NCBI GenBank assembly: GCA_040757835.1
Contig: JBFLWJ010000016.1
Location: 1 to 64,000 of the forward strand
Length of the DNA stretch: 64,000 nt
Origin: Actinomycetota bacterium
Lineage (GTDB): Bacteria > Actinomycetota > Geothermincolia > Geothermincolales > RBG-13-55-18
Reading direction: 5' to 3'
The notes beneath the pieces were generated by a model. The model was not told the origin of the DNA. It ran no database searches and saw only the letters and a list, made by a program, of their open reading frames with translations. The position numbers and the translations under genes are program-made. Of the stretch, positions 1 through 8,544 are shown one piece after another; the stretch's first letter is position 1, and every line of letters begins with the position of its first letter.

Positions 1-87
1 GCTGCCGCTGGCGGTTTGGATCAACAAGCCGATGGACTCGCAGGATAACTCGTTAGTATCCGGGAAGGAGGTGGTTGCTCCCTAAAT

Positions 88-270
88 TCACAAGGTAGGT
101 GTCTCATAATCGTTGACACGCTCCGGTAACGCCTTCTCCGGAGAGGATAAGTCCCTATTAATACCACAACCAAGATAAGTCCCGGCAAAAAGCATGGACA
201 CTATGATGAAGAGGAAGATCTTCGTCTTTCTTCTGCAGGCACAAGTTGATCTCTCTCGCATAATAGACAA
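88..270 (-). CDS. Small predicted lipoprotein, unknown function
   Basis: A 60-residue protein with a basic N-terminus, a hydrophobic stretch at about residues 17-33 and a lipobox-like YLGC motif, followed by a short polar tail. This predicts export and lipidation. The TTG start is preceded by GGAG five bases upstream, which supports it over the ATG three codons later. It is the last of three small minus-strand reading frames after the broken RHS copy, in AT-richer DNA than the rest of the window, as is common for toxin/immunity cassettes. It could be an immunity lipoprotein or a lysis-type peptide. No family was recognised. Confidence 0.5.
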   Translation of the reverse strand: MSIMRERSTCACRRKTKIFLFIIVSMLFAGTYLGCGINRDLSSPEKALPERVNDYETPTL

Positions 271-348
271 TCACACTCCAGTAGTTCTATTAAGTCTTAG
301 CATTTTGATCAACCTTCTTTCTCCCATATTATGGCTATTATTCTACAG

Positions 349-609
349 TTAGATAATAATGAGAAGGGTAACAATAACCGCCCCTATAAAAAATGCACAA
401 GATAAGGCAACGGACAAACCAACTGCAAATTGATATCTACTTTTCCATACCCATGGGCTACCCAAGAAATATATACCGAAGAACTTGTAATATTCCGCAT
501 ATCTTTCGGGGTTTCTAAAAACTCTGGAGTATATAAATGCAATGATCAGGCAGATAGCACTTGACAGAAGTAGGAACAACACGCTACGTAAGCCTATCTC
601 CCAGTACAT
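349..609 (-). CDS. Small two-TM membrane protein, candidate immunity protein
   Basis: About 86 residues with two hydrophobic segments, one near the N-terminus and one at the extreme C-terminus, separated by a polar Tyr/Arg-rich loop. The ATG at 609 has AGGA at good spacing. A TTG five codons upstream is possible but has no ribosome site. The gene lies 110 bp downstream of the orphan RHS-type tail, in the position an immunity gene normally takes in RHS loci. Membrane immunity proteins are known for toxins acting at the envelope. The immunity role is inferred from position only. Confidence 0.5.
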   Translation of the reverse strand: MYWEIGLRSVLFLLLSSAICLIIAFIYSRVFRNPERYAEYYKFFGIYFLGSPWVWKSRYQFAVGLSVALSCAFFIGAVIVTLLIII

Positions 610-718
610 AATAATCCTATCCAATCTGCCTGTTCATTTGTTCGATTATTTGCCATATTATTTCCTTGATAATACCCGAGGGCATGCAAGTCAATATTTC
701 GATAATGATTTTGAAGGG

Positions 719-970
719 TTAGAACAACTCTACTTCAGACAATGTTACCCAGAATCCAGGGCCAATAGATCCGCCTATATAGGTTTGGCGACCAACCTCG
801 TTGCCATATTCATCCAATATTATGTATTCACCATACTCTACCCAATATCCGACCTCAACTCCAGTCGTGCTCTTTCCTTCCACGCTCGGAGCCTTATTGA
901 CAAGAGCGCCTGCAGACACGCCAGGCGTTCCACCGCCAAAAGCAGCGTGACAATGCAAACCTCTGTCTGA
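719..970 (-). pseudogene. Orphan C-terminal tail, RHS-toxin-like, out of frame
   Basis: An open frame of about 84 codons ends in TAA at 719. It is Gly/Tyr-rich with a repeated pattern (GVEVGYW, YIILDEYGN, TYIGGSIGPG), which looks like real beta-strand protein. There is no ribosome site at its internal ATG. It starts exactly where homology to the intact RHS locus stops (base 971) and is one frame off from the RHS reading frame. I read it as the last part of a different RHS C-terminal module, brought next to the RHS N-terminus by a deletion. It could also be expressed after a second frameshift. The toxin assignment is inferred from position. Confidence 0.45.
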
Positions 971-2265
971 CAGGTGATCTTGTGCTCGCCTGGGTCGTAT
1001 GAACCTCCCCCGCTGATGTCCGTGATGTTCTCCAGGTTGGAATCCAGGTAGTCGACGGCTGCGACCTGGGTGGCCGGCCCAGCCCCACCATTTATTATCT
1101 GCAGGCTATAGGCGAGGGTACCTTGCGGGGTGACCTCAGCCGTGCCCACTTGCTTCAAAGAGGCTCCGAAATCGGGCAGCAGCGGCATGACAGTAAAGGC
1201 ATTCGAGCTTCCGGTCTTGCCATCGCTTTCGGCGGTGATGACGTCCGAGGTGTAAGGGGCGCCGATAGTCACCATGCCCGTGAACACCCCGCCCGTGAAG
1301 TGGCCCTGCGGTACCGTGGTCTGGCTGTATCCGTTATATCCCCAAGCGGCGATGGTGCCGTCCTCCCTGAGGGCCAGGCAGTGGTGGTCTCCCGCTGATA
1401 TGGCGGTATAGTCACTGCCGGAGGGAACCGTCGTCTGGCCGTAGGAGTTGTTGCCCCATGCGAAAAGCGATCCATCAGAACGGAGAGCAAGGCTATGGTA
1501 GTTGCCGGCGGAGACGGCCACGAAGTCGCTTCCCGCGGGCGGGGTGGCCTGGCCGTGGTCGTTGTACCCCCAGCCGGCGATGGTGCCATCCGAACGGAGG
1601 GCGAGGCAGTGATAGTTGCCGGCGGCTATAGCTACGTAATTATTCCCCGCGGGCACAGTGGTCTGGCCATAGTTGTTGAGGCCCCAGGCTGCGAGGGTAC
1701 CGTCCGTGCGCAGTGCCAGGCTGTGATAGAATCCAGCTGAGACAGCCGCATACCCGTTCCCCGATGGCACCGTGGCCTGGCCGTAGAGGTTCTCTCCCCA
1801 TCCGGCGAGGGTGCCGTCTGTGCGTAGGGCGAGGCTGTGGAACCCGCCCGCGGCAACGGCGGTGAAATCATTCCCTGCCGGCGGGGTCGCCTGACCATGG
1901 TTGTTGAACCCCCAACCGGCGAGTGAACCATCGGTGCGTAAGGCCAAGCTGTGGTTGGCGCCTCCGGAGACGGCCGCATAGTCGCTGCCGGCGGGCACGT
2001 TTGTCTGCCCCTGGTCGTTGTTCCCCCATGCCCACAGCGAACCTCCCGAGCTTATGCTCAGGCTATGGTGGGAGCCCGCATCCAGGGCCACGTAGGTGTT
2101 CCGGGTGACGGTGGGGCTGATGGTACCCGTAAGGTCAGAAAGGCTGGCGGTGTCCTCGAAATCCGATATCGTCTGTCCGGATGCGTCCTTGGCGTAGATG
2201 GTCACGGGAAAGGCCTGGCCCTCGGTCTGGGGGGAGGATATGGGAGCGAATTCGAAATGGTCCAA
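838..2265 (-). pseudogene. Truncated first copy of RHS protein N-terminus (RCC1 propeller)
   Basis: The first about 430 codons match the giant RHS protein (24008-35992) almost exactly. They comprise an immunoglobulin-like segment, seven RCC1-type repeats of 38 residues (GxWGxNxxGQ and HSLALRTDG cores) at about residues 58-323, and the start of a DUF11-type domain. At base 971 homology ends and the frame runs 46 codons through unrelated sequence to a stop at 838. The Ig repeats, PQQ propeller, YD repeats and RHS core are all missing. Upstream, the signal-bearing leader is out of frame by one base. This copy is probably non-functional as an RHS toxin, but may act as a donor for gene conversion. 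Confidence 0.8.
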
Positions 2266-2351
2266 GGGATTTGCGGCGATGACCGTGGTCTGGACGGTAT
2301 TGCTCGCGAGCGGGCCGCCTCCAGTATAGGAGATACTCGCGGTGTTTTGTA

Positions 2352-2726
2352 TTACCGTCCCCGGCGCAGTCGTGGAGACGATATCGGCGGTGAAGGTGAG
2401 GGTTGTCCCCCCGCCGCTGGGGACGGTGCCCAGGCTCCAGGTGATGGTCCTGGTGCCGGAGTTATAAACGCCCCCCCCGTTATGTTTCCCACGTTCTCGA
2501 GATTCTGGTCTATCTGGTCGGTGATGACCGTGTTACTTGATGCCTCGTCGCCGGAGTTGATGATATTCAGCGTATAGGTGAGCGTTTCCCCTGGGGCTGC
2601 TTCTGTCTTGTCAACATCCTTGCTTGAGCTGCCGTAATTGATGCAGCCTGCCGCAAAGAGCGTCAGCACGCTTGAAAGCAGAAGCAGAACACACGTAAGC
2701 GCGGTCATTCCCCTGGTTTTTTTCAT
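2352..2726 (-). CDS. Lipoprotein leader of RHS copy 1, frameshifted at G8 tract
   Basis: The gene begins with a lipoprotein signal peptide (basic MKKTR start, hydrophobic core, lipobox FAAGC at about residue 28) and then a DUF11-like domain (GETLTYTLNIINSGD). At an eight-G run in the coding strand (plus-strand C8 at 2471-2478) the frame shifts, and the last 40 residues are Pro/Ser-rich read-through. One added G would continue the DUF11 fold and join it to the RCC1 frame. A GGAG site sits just upstream of the ATG. As read, it yields a 124-residue secreted lipoprotein stub. Confidence 0.65.
   Translation of the reverse strand: MKKTRGMTALTCVLLLLSSVLTLFAAGCINYGSSSKDVDKTEAAPGETLTYTLNIINSGDEASSNTVITDQIDQNLENVGNITGGAFITPAPGPSPGAWAPSPAAGGQPSPSPPISSPRLRRGR
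2471..2478. repeat. Homopolymer C8/G8 tract, candidate contingency site (copy 1)
   Basis: Eight C on the plus strand (G8 in the coding strand) mark the point where the leader frame and the RHS frame separate by one base. The same tract occurs at 36198-36205. Confidence 0.7.
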
Positions 2727-2812
2727 GGCTTGCTCCTTACCCCATAGCCCATAGCGACCTCCCTATCCGCCAGTTCTTCAAATAGCCCTTGAGAGAAGAG
2801 AATTTGCCTTAG

Positions 2813-2857
2813 ATACATTTCTATGAAATGTATGAGCAGTTTTTCTACCGCTGGTAG
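2813..2857 (-). promoter_or_regulatory. Two conserved inverted repeats upstream of RHS copy 1
   Basis: A perfect 9-bp inverted repeat with a 3-base loop (ATACATTTC / GAAATGTAT, 2813-2833) is followed by CTACC-GCT-GGTAG (2845-2857). Both recur upstream of the second RHS copy (36543-36563 and 36575-36587). There the arms are kept although the loop and nearby bases changed. The sites lie 90-130 bp before the leader ATG, so they may be an operator or a 5'-UTR structure. Confidence 0.5.
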
Positions 2858-3005
2858 GCATTGTCCTTCCTGAGAGTGAGAAAAAGTCGGGACCTTTTGG
2901 TTCCCTTAGCGCTACATCATATCCAGCGCCCTCAATCCAATGCTAGGTAAGTCAACTACAAGAGAGGTTAATGAGCGGGGGGCCTTCAGGTGCTATAATC
3001 TTCCC

Positions 3006-3725
3006 ATGCGCGAGTTAACCGTAGTTTTACCGACGTACAACGAACGCGAGAACATCGAGCGGATCGTGGAGTCCATACTCAAGCAACCCCTGGACCTGGG
3101 CGTGCTCATCGTGGACGACAACTCCCCGGACGGCACCGGCGACATCGCCGACCGCCTGGCCGCCGCGGACGAGCGCATCGAGGTGCTGCACCGCCAGGGC
3201 AAGGAGGGCCTGGGCACCGCCTACCGCGCCGGCTTTCGCTATGCCATGGAGCGCGGCGCCCAGTATTGCTTCGAGATCGACGCGGACTTCTCCCACAACC
3301 CCGACGACCTCCCCCGCCTCTACGAGGCGGCCAGCAAGGCGGACGCGGCGGTGGGCTCGCGCTACGTCAAGGGGGGCGGCGCGCCCGACTGGAGCTTCTT
3401 CCGCTGGCTCATCAGCCGCGGCGGCAACCTCTACACCAAGCTCATCGCGCGTACGAAGACGGTGGACACCACCTCCGGCTTCCGCTGCTACTCCCGCCGC
3501 GTGCTCGAGGCCATCCCCCTGGACCGCGTCACCTCCCAGGGCTATGCCTTCCAGATCGAGATGACCTTCGTGGCCGAGACCCTCGGTTTTCGCATCACCG
3601 AGGTGCCCATCTTCTTCGTCGACCGCGAGGGCGGGGAATCCAAGATGAGTTCTGATATCTTCTGGGAGGGCCTGCGCGTCGTCTGGGGCCTGCGCCGCAA
3701 GTACGCCGACCTGCGCCGCGCATAA
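3006..3725 (+). CDS. GT2 glycosyltransferase, polyprenol-phosphate mannosyltransferase-like
   Basis: 239 residues, the normal length for a soluble DPM1/Ppm1-type catalytic domain with no membrane segments. It has the GT-A N-terminus (VVLPTYNERENI), DDNSPDGT, and the metal-binding acidic motif DADFSHNP at about residue 93. The later GSRYVKGGG and SGFRCYSR motifs are typical of dolichyl/polyprenyl-phosphate mannose synthases. It should transfer mannose (or glucose) from a nucleotide sugar to polyprenyl phosphate at the inner membrane, supplying lipoglycan or protein mannosylation. I chose the ATG at 3006 because it starts directly at the conserved strand; upstream codons do not look like this family. 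The gene stands alone, with flanking genes on the other strand. Confidence 0.85.
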   Translation: MRELTVVLPTYNERENIERIVESILKQPLDLGVLIVDDNSPDGTGDIADRLAAADERIEVLHRQGKEGLGTAYRAGFRYAMERGAQYCFEIDADFSHNPDDLPRLYEAASKADAAVGSRYVKGGGAPDWSFFRWLISRGGNLYTKLIARTKTVDTTSGFRCYSRRVLEAIPLDRVTSQGYAFQIEMTFVAETLGFRITEVPIFFVDREGGESKMSSDIFWEGLRVVWGLRRKYADLRRA

Positions 3726-3904
3726 GCGCCACCCGGCTGTAAGACCGCGTTCTTCTCCCCACTCGAAGAGAAGTCCTCAACATCACGGCGCATGCCGGCT
3801 GGCAATGAGGCTGATCTGTTTGCGCATGTAAGAGATCGTCTTATTGGCCTGTTAGGGGACTCACCAGTGGTCTGATGGGATTCCAGCGGCCCGGGGCTCC
3901 TTGA

Positions 3905-5263
3905 TCAGGCGGTGTCCTCGCTGGCGCTTTCGGAGTAGAGCCGCACGTTATTGGGGCCCGCGGCCTTGGCGGCGGTGAGCGCGGCCATGGCCTTGTTCAT
4001 GAGGTCCACGTCGTTGTCGGCGTTGGCGGGGAAAGAAGATATCCCCACGCACGCGGTGAGGCTCTCCACCTCTTTCTTCTCCCGGGACGGGAAGGGGTAT
4101 TCCTCGACCACCTTGCGGATGCGCTCCGCCAGCCGCATGGCCCCCAACCGCCTGGTCTCGGGCAGCAGGACGGCGAAGAGGTTCTCCCCGTAGCGGGCCG
4201 CCGTGTCCACCTCCCTGGTGTTGCGCAACACGATATTACCCAGGTCGGAGAGGATGAAGTCGGCCATGTAACGGCCGTTGCGCTCGATATACCCCTCGTA
4301 GTCGTCGATCTCGAAGAAGAGAAGGCAGACGTTGAGGCTGTAGCGCCGGGCGCGGTTGACCTCCTGGCTCAACTGGTGCTGGAAGTAGTGCAGGTTGAAG
4401 AGGCCGCTGGCCGAGTCCTTGACCACGTTGGTCTCCAGCTCGGAATAGAGGCGAGAGATGAGCACCGCCAGCCCCGCCTGGTCGGCCACCAGCGTAAGCA
4501 GGGGAGTCTTGTGCGGGTCGAACGTGCCGCTGCCGCGCCCCAGCGCGAAGACCCCGATAACCCTGCCCTCGGCCCGCAGGGGTAGGGCCAGGATCCTTCC
4601 GACACCGCACCCCTCGAGGTAACTAGCCTCCTCCAGGCCCCCGTGCAGCTCCGCCTGCTGCATGACCCCGGTATCGAAGGCCACCCCACACAACGAGCCG
4701 GTGGCGCTCAGTCCTCGCCCCACCAGTTCATGGGCTCCCTGGCCCCGCGCGAGCACGACGTCCAGCTCGTCCAGGACGTCCCCGGGAAGCAGGATCACGC
4801 CCAGCTCCGCCCCGCTGATGGCCATGGCCCGGTCCAGCAGCTGCACCAGTTTGGGCATGGGATCGGAATAGGCCTCGACTATGTTCACGCTGGCGCAGAT
4901 CGAGGCGATCTCCAGCATCTCCTTTTCTCCCGCCGCCTCACCCTGGAGCGACGCGGGCAGCAGCTCGATGAGCCAGGCCGTGGGTGAGCCCTCGTGTACG
5001 TTGAGGACGCGGCACTTGGCCGGGGCGCCCTTGATCTCGCCCGTATCCTCGGCGACCAGCAGCAGGTCGGGGTCGGCGGCTGAGAACAGCTCTTTGCGGG
5101 CGGTGAAGAGCGGGGGGACTTTCTCCTGGGAAGGCCAGTCCGCCGGGATCTCTTTTTCCAGGATACCCGTGAACTCCACGCCCGGAGCGGATGAAAGGAC
5201 CTGCACCAGCCGGGCGCAGCTGGGGTTGAATCCGATGAAAGCGATACGCGTGCTTTTTCCCAT
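3905..5263 (-). CDS. GAF-GGDEF family protein with degenerate GGDEF motif
   Basis: 452 residues. An N-terminal Rossmann-like segment (IAFIGFNPSCARLV, then PDLLLVAEDTGE) is followed by a GAF-like region at about 130-280 and a diguanylate-cyclase fold at about 290-445. The signature that should read GG(D/E)EF reads GENLF (RYGENLFAVLLPET), and the metal/substrate region reads FEIDDYEGY. Cyclic-di-GMP synthesis is therefore unlikely. Known degenerate GGDEF domains act as GTP or c-di-GMP sensors or as interaction modules. No transmembrane segment is evident, so it is probably cytosolic. No partner gene is adjacent. Confidence 0.75.
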   Translation of the reverse strand: MGKSTRIAFIGFNPSCARLVQVLSSAPGVEFTGILEKEIPADWPSQEKVPPLFTARKELFSAADPDLLLVAEDTGEIKGAPAKCRVLNVHEGSPTAWLIELLPASLQGEAAGEKEMLEIASICASVNIVEAYSDPMPKLVQLLDRAMAISGAELGVILLPGDVLDELDVVLARGQGAHELVGRGLSATGSLCGVAFDTGVMQQAELHGGLEEASYLEGCGVGRILALPLRAEGRVIGVFALGRGSGTFDPHKTPLLTLVADQAGLAVLISRLYSELETNVVKDSASGLFNLHYFQHQLSQEVNRARRYSLNVCLLFFEIDDYEGYIERNGRYMADFILSDLGNIVLRNTREVDTAARYGENLFAVLLPETRRLGAMRLAERIRKVVEEYPFPSREKKEVESLTACVGISSFPANADNDVDLMNKAMAALTAAKAAGPNNVRLYSESASEDTA

Positions 5264-5364
5264 CTATGCCTCGAGCCCTTGAACGCAGCCGCTGACCGTT
5301 CCCACGATTATTTTAAGGTATAGTCACCACGCTTGGAAAGAAATGCTCTATTCCCTGCGGCGGC

Positions 5365-6594
5365 TCAGCGCCGCGAGGCGGCCTCGCGGTGTTCGCCGTC
5401 AACCATGTCGATGGGGAAGGGCAGCTCCACGCCGTCGGGTATCTTGTGTATGTACTTGCGCCTGAACTCCGGGTCCTGCATGCGGCAGGTCATGGTCTTA
5501 CGGTCGTATTCGGGATGCAGCTTCATGCGGTGCCAGATGTCCCACAGCGGCTCCTCCTTGACGTTGCCGAAATGCAACGGGTTGAAGTCGCAGGGGGTGA
5601 CGAACCCGTTATGGGTGATGTGTATCTGCCACTTGACACCGAAGCAGCCCATGATGTGAGGGTCGTTGACGTGGCACATGAGGCAGACTCGAGGCCCCTT
5701 GAAGTCCTTCCACTGCTCCTCCTGGATGACGCGGAAGACCTCCCGCTCGTTGTCGCTGAGGATGAGTTCGTCCTGCTTTATGCACTTGCCCGTGGGGACC
5801 AGGTCGAAGACGGTGAGCTCCTTCACGCCCAGCTCCCGGCAGAGGGCCAGGAACTTGTGGTGGTAGTCCCTGGCGATGGTCTCGCGGCTCATGTAGGTGG
5901 AGATGCCCACTGCCATGCCCCGGGAGACCGCCCTCTCGATGCCATCTATGACGCGGTCGTAGAGGCCCGGCACCCCCCTGAGCCGGTCGTGCTCCTCGGG
6001 GACCGGGCTGTCCAGGCTGACGAAGATGGTGTCGCACCCGGCTGCTTGCAGCTTGTCCAGGTTCTCCTCGCTCAGTAGGGACCCGTTGGTGAAGACGTCG
6101 GCCACGCAGTCGTTCTCGACGATGCGGCGGATGAGCACGTCCAAGTCGGTGCGCATGAGCGGCTCTCCGCCAGTGATGATGATGTCGGTGATGCCCAGCT
6201 CCGCGCACTGGTCGATGACGCCGCACCACTGCCCCGTGGTCAAGGTCCCCTCGCTGCTGCGCCGGAAGGCGCTGCAGTGCACGCAGTGGGCGTTGCAGTC
6301 ATGGGTCACGGCGATGGTCACGGCGTGGGGACCCCACTCCCTGCCCAACCCCCGGTCGATTATATTGCGGTAGAACCTCTCGTAAGCGTGCGACTTCACC
6401 GGCGGCAGGTGGTAGGAGAACCTGTCCGGGCGCGCGAACTTGATGAAGGGCATGTGCGGCCCGATGGTCTTGAGGATCCATCCGCCCGCGACCATGAAGA
6501 TGGGAAAGGTCGGGGGGCCGAGTGCCTGGTAGAAGTTCCTTCGCGCTTTCCTGGTCAGCTTCGCTTCGCGCTCTCGTATCACTGTCTGCGGCAT
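5365..6594 (-). CDS. Radical SAM protein with SPASM-like C-terminal cysteines
   Basis: 409 residues. The radical SAM cluster motif CNAHCVHC (Cys100, Cys104, Cys107) and the SAM-binding GGEPL motif are present. The C-terminal third has further cysteines (CLMC, GCFG, TPCDFNP, MTCRMQD), suggesting a SPASM-like auxiliary cluster. The 90-residue N-terminal extension before the barrel resembles proteins annotated as radical SAM peptide/cofactor-modifying or heme-biosynthesis-like enzymes (for example the MftC/PqqE/AhbD relatives). GGAGAGG precedes the ATG. No precursor peptide gene is visible nearby, so the substrate is unknown. Confidence 0.8.
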   Translation of the reverse strand: MPQTVIREREAKLTRKARRNFYQALGPPTFPIFMVAGGWILKTIGPHMPFIKFARPDRFSYHLPPVKSHAYERFYRNIIDRGLGREWGPHAVTIAVTHDCNAHCVHCSAFRRSSEGTLTTGQWCGVIDQCAELGITDIIITGGEPLMRTDLDVLIRRIVENDCVADVFTNGSLLSEENLDKLQAAGCDTIFVSLDSPVPEEHDRLRGVPGLYDRVIDGIERAVSRGMAVGISTYMSRETIARDYHHKFLALCRELGVKELTVFDLVPTGKCIKQDELILSDNEREVFRVIQEEQWKDFKGPRVCLMCHVNDPHIMGCFGVKWQIHITHNGFVTPCDFNPLHFGNVKEEPLWDIWHRMKLHPEYDRKTMTCRMQDPEFRRKYIHKIPDGVELPFPIDMVDGEHREAASRR

Positions 6595-6896
6595 TTGCGG
6601 TTAACACCTCTCCTGCTTATATTGCTGCGTCAGCCGGCCCCCGCGAAGGCCGGGGCCAAATCCATTTCTTACTCTCTTTCGGCACATATATCAACACCTA
6701 TTAATGGCTAGTGTTATTATACTATAAAGTCATATTATATTACCATCTTGGGCACGCATCCCGGCCGCCACAAGATTACCACCATAGGGACGGGCCGGGC
6801 ATGACAGGACTCAGCAGGAGGCGGAAGGCAGTGGCCGGAAGCCACGGGCCGGGATGGGTTTTACGGCTGCGCCATACGGCAGGAAGGCCGATACGT
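6595..6896. other. Intergenic region, promoter-like AT-rich core
   Basis: No gene seen. A TATAAT on the minus strand (6716-6721) within AT-rich DNA could serve the radical SAM gene, though no good -35 box is visible. A GC-rich imperfect hairpin lies at about 6635-6658. It could end the upstream operon or lie in the 5'-UTR of the radical SAM gene. Confidence 0.35.
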
Positions 6897-8051
6897 TCAA
6901 ACGTCTCCCCCGCCCTCCAGTGCCCCGCCTCTTTCTTCTTCCTCTTCCTCTTCTTCCTTCTCCATCTCCCTGCCTCCGATGACGATGCGCGGCAGGGTGG
7001 TGGCCAGGAAGACGAGCAGGCCGACGCCGAGGAGGATAAGGACGACCGTCTTGTTGGCCGCGAACTCGAGGGAAAGGGCGATGCCGGTGAGCAGCGCCGT
7101 CCACAGGTAGATGATCAGCACCGCCTGGCGCTGGGAATGGCCGATGAAGAGCAGGCGGTGGTGGATATGCTCCTTGTCGGCGTAGTGGAAGGGCCTCCCT
7201 TTTCTGGCTCGCCTGAAGATGGCCAGCCCGGTGTCGATGATGGGGACGGCCAGGATGATGATGGGGGTGAACATGGTCGCGACGGCGGTGCGCTTCAGGA
7301 TGCCCTGGATGCTGATGGCCCCGAGGATGAAACCAAGGAACTGCGCCCCGGAGTCCCCCATGAAGATGCTGGCGGGGAAGAAATTGTATCTCAGAAAACC
7401 CAGGCACGCCCCGCCCACGGCCGCCGATATCACCATGGCCTGCAGGGTGTTGGGGTCGCCGCCTACGCGCGAGCCGTAATAGAAGAAGGCGGCCGCGGAG
7501 ATGAGCACGATACCGGCCGCCAGGCCGTCCAGCCCGTCGATGAGGTTGATGATGTTGGTGAAGGCCACCATCCATACGATGGTAAGCAGCATGGAGAGCA
7601 CGGGGCTGGCGGTGAGGTCCAGGACGTTGCCGCGCGGCAGGGCGAGGCTGGTGACCTCCACCCCGAAGGACACCAGCACCAGGGCCGCCATCACCTGTCC
7701 GGCCAGCTTCATCCAGGGAGAGAGGTGGCGCATGTCGTCCACGGCACCCATCATGGCGATGAAAGTCGCGGCGAGGATGATGCCCAGCAGCTGGTAGGAC
7801 GAGAGGGCGTCCACCATGCCCTCCGGTTTGGCCAGGGCCGAGGAATAGGTCACCAGCACCTTGCAGATAAGCAGGGAGATGACCACCGCGAGCAGGATGG
7901 CCACGCCCCCCAGGGTGGGCGTAGGGTTCTCGTGCACCTTGCGGTCGTGGGGCATATCGATGGCGCCCAGCCAGAGCGCGAGGCGGCGGGCCAGGGGGGT
8001 CAGGACAAGCACCAGTACCAGGGAGGCCGCGAAGGCCAGGATGTAGATCAC
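6897..8051 (-). CDS. Undecaprenyl-phosphate sugar-1-phosphate transferase (WecA/TagO-like)
   Basis: 384-residue polytopic membrane protein of the MraY/WecA/TagO family, which transfers HexNAc-1-phosphate to undecaprenyl phosphate to start cell-wall or surface glycan synthesis. Visible motifs are HENPTPTLGG, MGAVDD, NIINLIDGLDGLAAG, FFPASIFMGDSG and the cytoplasmic HIHHRL loop. The C-terminal tail is very rich in Glu and Gly. I set the start at the GTG at 8051, with GAGGGGG upstream, because the longer open frame only translates antisense-like sequence inside the deaminase gene. It is the last gene of the tsaC-like to tagO run, and its start nearly touches the deaminase stop. Confidence 0.9.
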   Translation of the reverse strand: MIYILAFAASLVLVLVLTPLARRLALWLGAIDMPHDRKVHENPTPTLGGVAILLAVVISLLICKVLVTYSSALAKPEGMVDALSSYQLLGIILAATFIAMMGAVDDMRHLSPWMKLAGQVMAALVLVSFGVEVTSLALPRGNVLDLTASPVLSMLLTIVWMVAFTNIINLIDGLDGLAAGIVLISAAAFFYYGSRVGGDPNTLQAMVISAAVGGACLGFLRYNFFPASIFMGDSGAQFLGFILGAISIQGILKRTAVATMFTPIIILAVPIIDTGLAIFRRARKGRPFHYADKEHIHHRLLFIGHSQRQAVLIIYLWTALLTGIALSLEFAANKTVVLILLGVGLLVFLATTLPRIVIGGREMEKEEEEEEEERGGALEGGGDV

Positions 8052-8052
8052 C

Positions 8053-8508
8053 TCAGGCCCCCTCGTCTTCCAGGTGGACGAGGAGCAGGTCGGCCTCGCG
8101 TGCCATCTCGTCGGCCATCTCGTCCTCGTAGCCCTCACGGTAATAGACGCGCTCTACCCCCGCGTTGATGAGCATCTTGGTGCAGAGGATGCAGGGTTTG
8201 TGAGTGCAGAACACGCTCCCGCCGCGCACCGCGGTGCCGTGCATGGCCGCCTGGATGATGGCGTTCTGCTCGGCGTGCAGGCCCCGGCACAACTCGTGCC
8301 TCTCTCCCGAGGCGACCCCGCGCGTCTCGCGCACGCAGCCCACCTCCTCGCAGTGGGGGAGGCCGGAGGGCGCGCCATTATAGCCGGTGGAGACGATGCG
8401 CTTCTCGAGGACGACGATGCAGCCCACCTGGCGCCGCAGGCAGGTCGAGCGCATGGCTACCTGCCTGGCGATGGACATGAAGTATCTTTCCCAACTCGGC
8501 CTGGTCAT
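8053..8508 (-). CDS. comEB: dCMP deaminase family protein (ComEB-like)
   Basis: 151 residues with the zinc-dependent deaminase signature: HAEQNAI carries the zinc-binding His and catalytic Glu, and CTHKPCILC the two zinc cysteines. [11 protein letters not shown] and the two N-terminal cysteines fit the dCMP deaminase/ComEB branch, where an extra zinc site is known. The reaction is dCMP to dUMP, feeding thymidylate synthesis. It lies between glyA and tagO, an arrangement common in Gram-positive-type operons. The call of dCMP deaminase over other cytidine deaminases rests on length and motif spacing. Confidence 0.9.
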   Translation of the reverse strand: MTRPSWERYFMSIARQVAMRSTCLRRQVGCIVVLEKRIVSTGYNGAPSGLPHCEEVGCVRETRGVASGERHELCRGLHAEQNAIIQAAMHGTAVRGGSVFCTHKPCILCTKMLINAGVERVYYREGYEDEMADEMAREADLLLVHLEDEGA

Positions 8509-8544
8509 GTCATAACTCCCGGAATCGCCGCGGCTCCGGCGCCG

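Larger units (their letters stand above)
971..2882. repeat. Long direct repeat, copy 1 (RHS 5' region)
   Basis: This segment matches 34698-36609 in the same orientation at a constant offset of 33,727 bases up to the leader ATG. About 1005-2485 looks identical: overlapping frames on both strands translate identically. The leader segment (2486-2726), the upstream region (2727-2882) and the last about 30 bases before 971 carry many substitutions. The mosaic suggests recent gene conversion of the central tract. Confidence 0.9.

Noticed and set aside
6711..8168. 485-codon open frame antisense to tagO/wecA-like gene
   Set aside because: Shadow of the transmembrane-protein gene; Asp/Gly/His/Gln-rich, with no ribosome site or domain.
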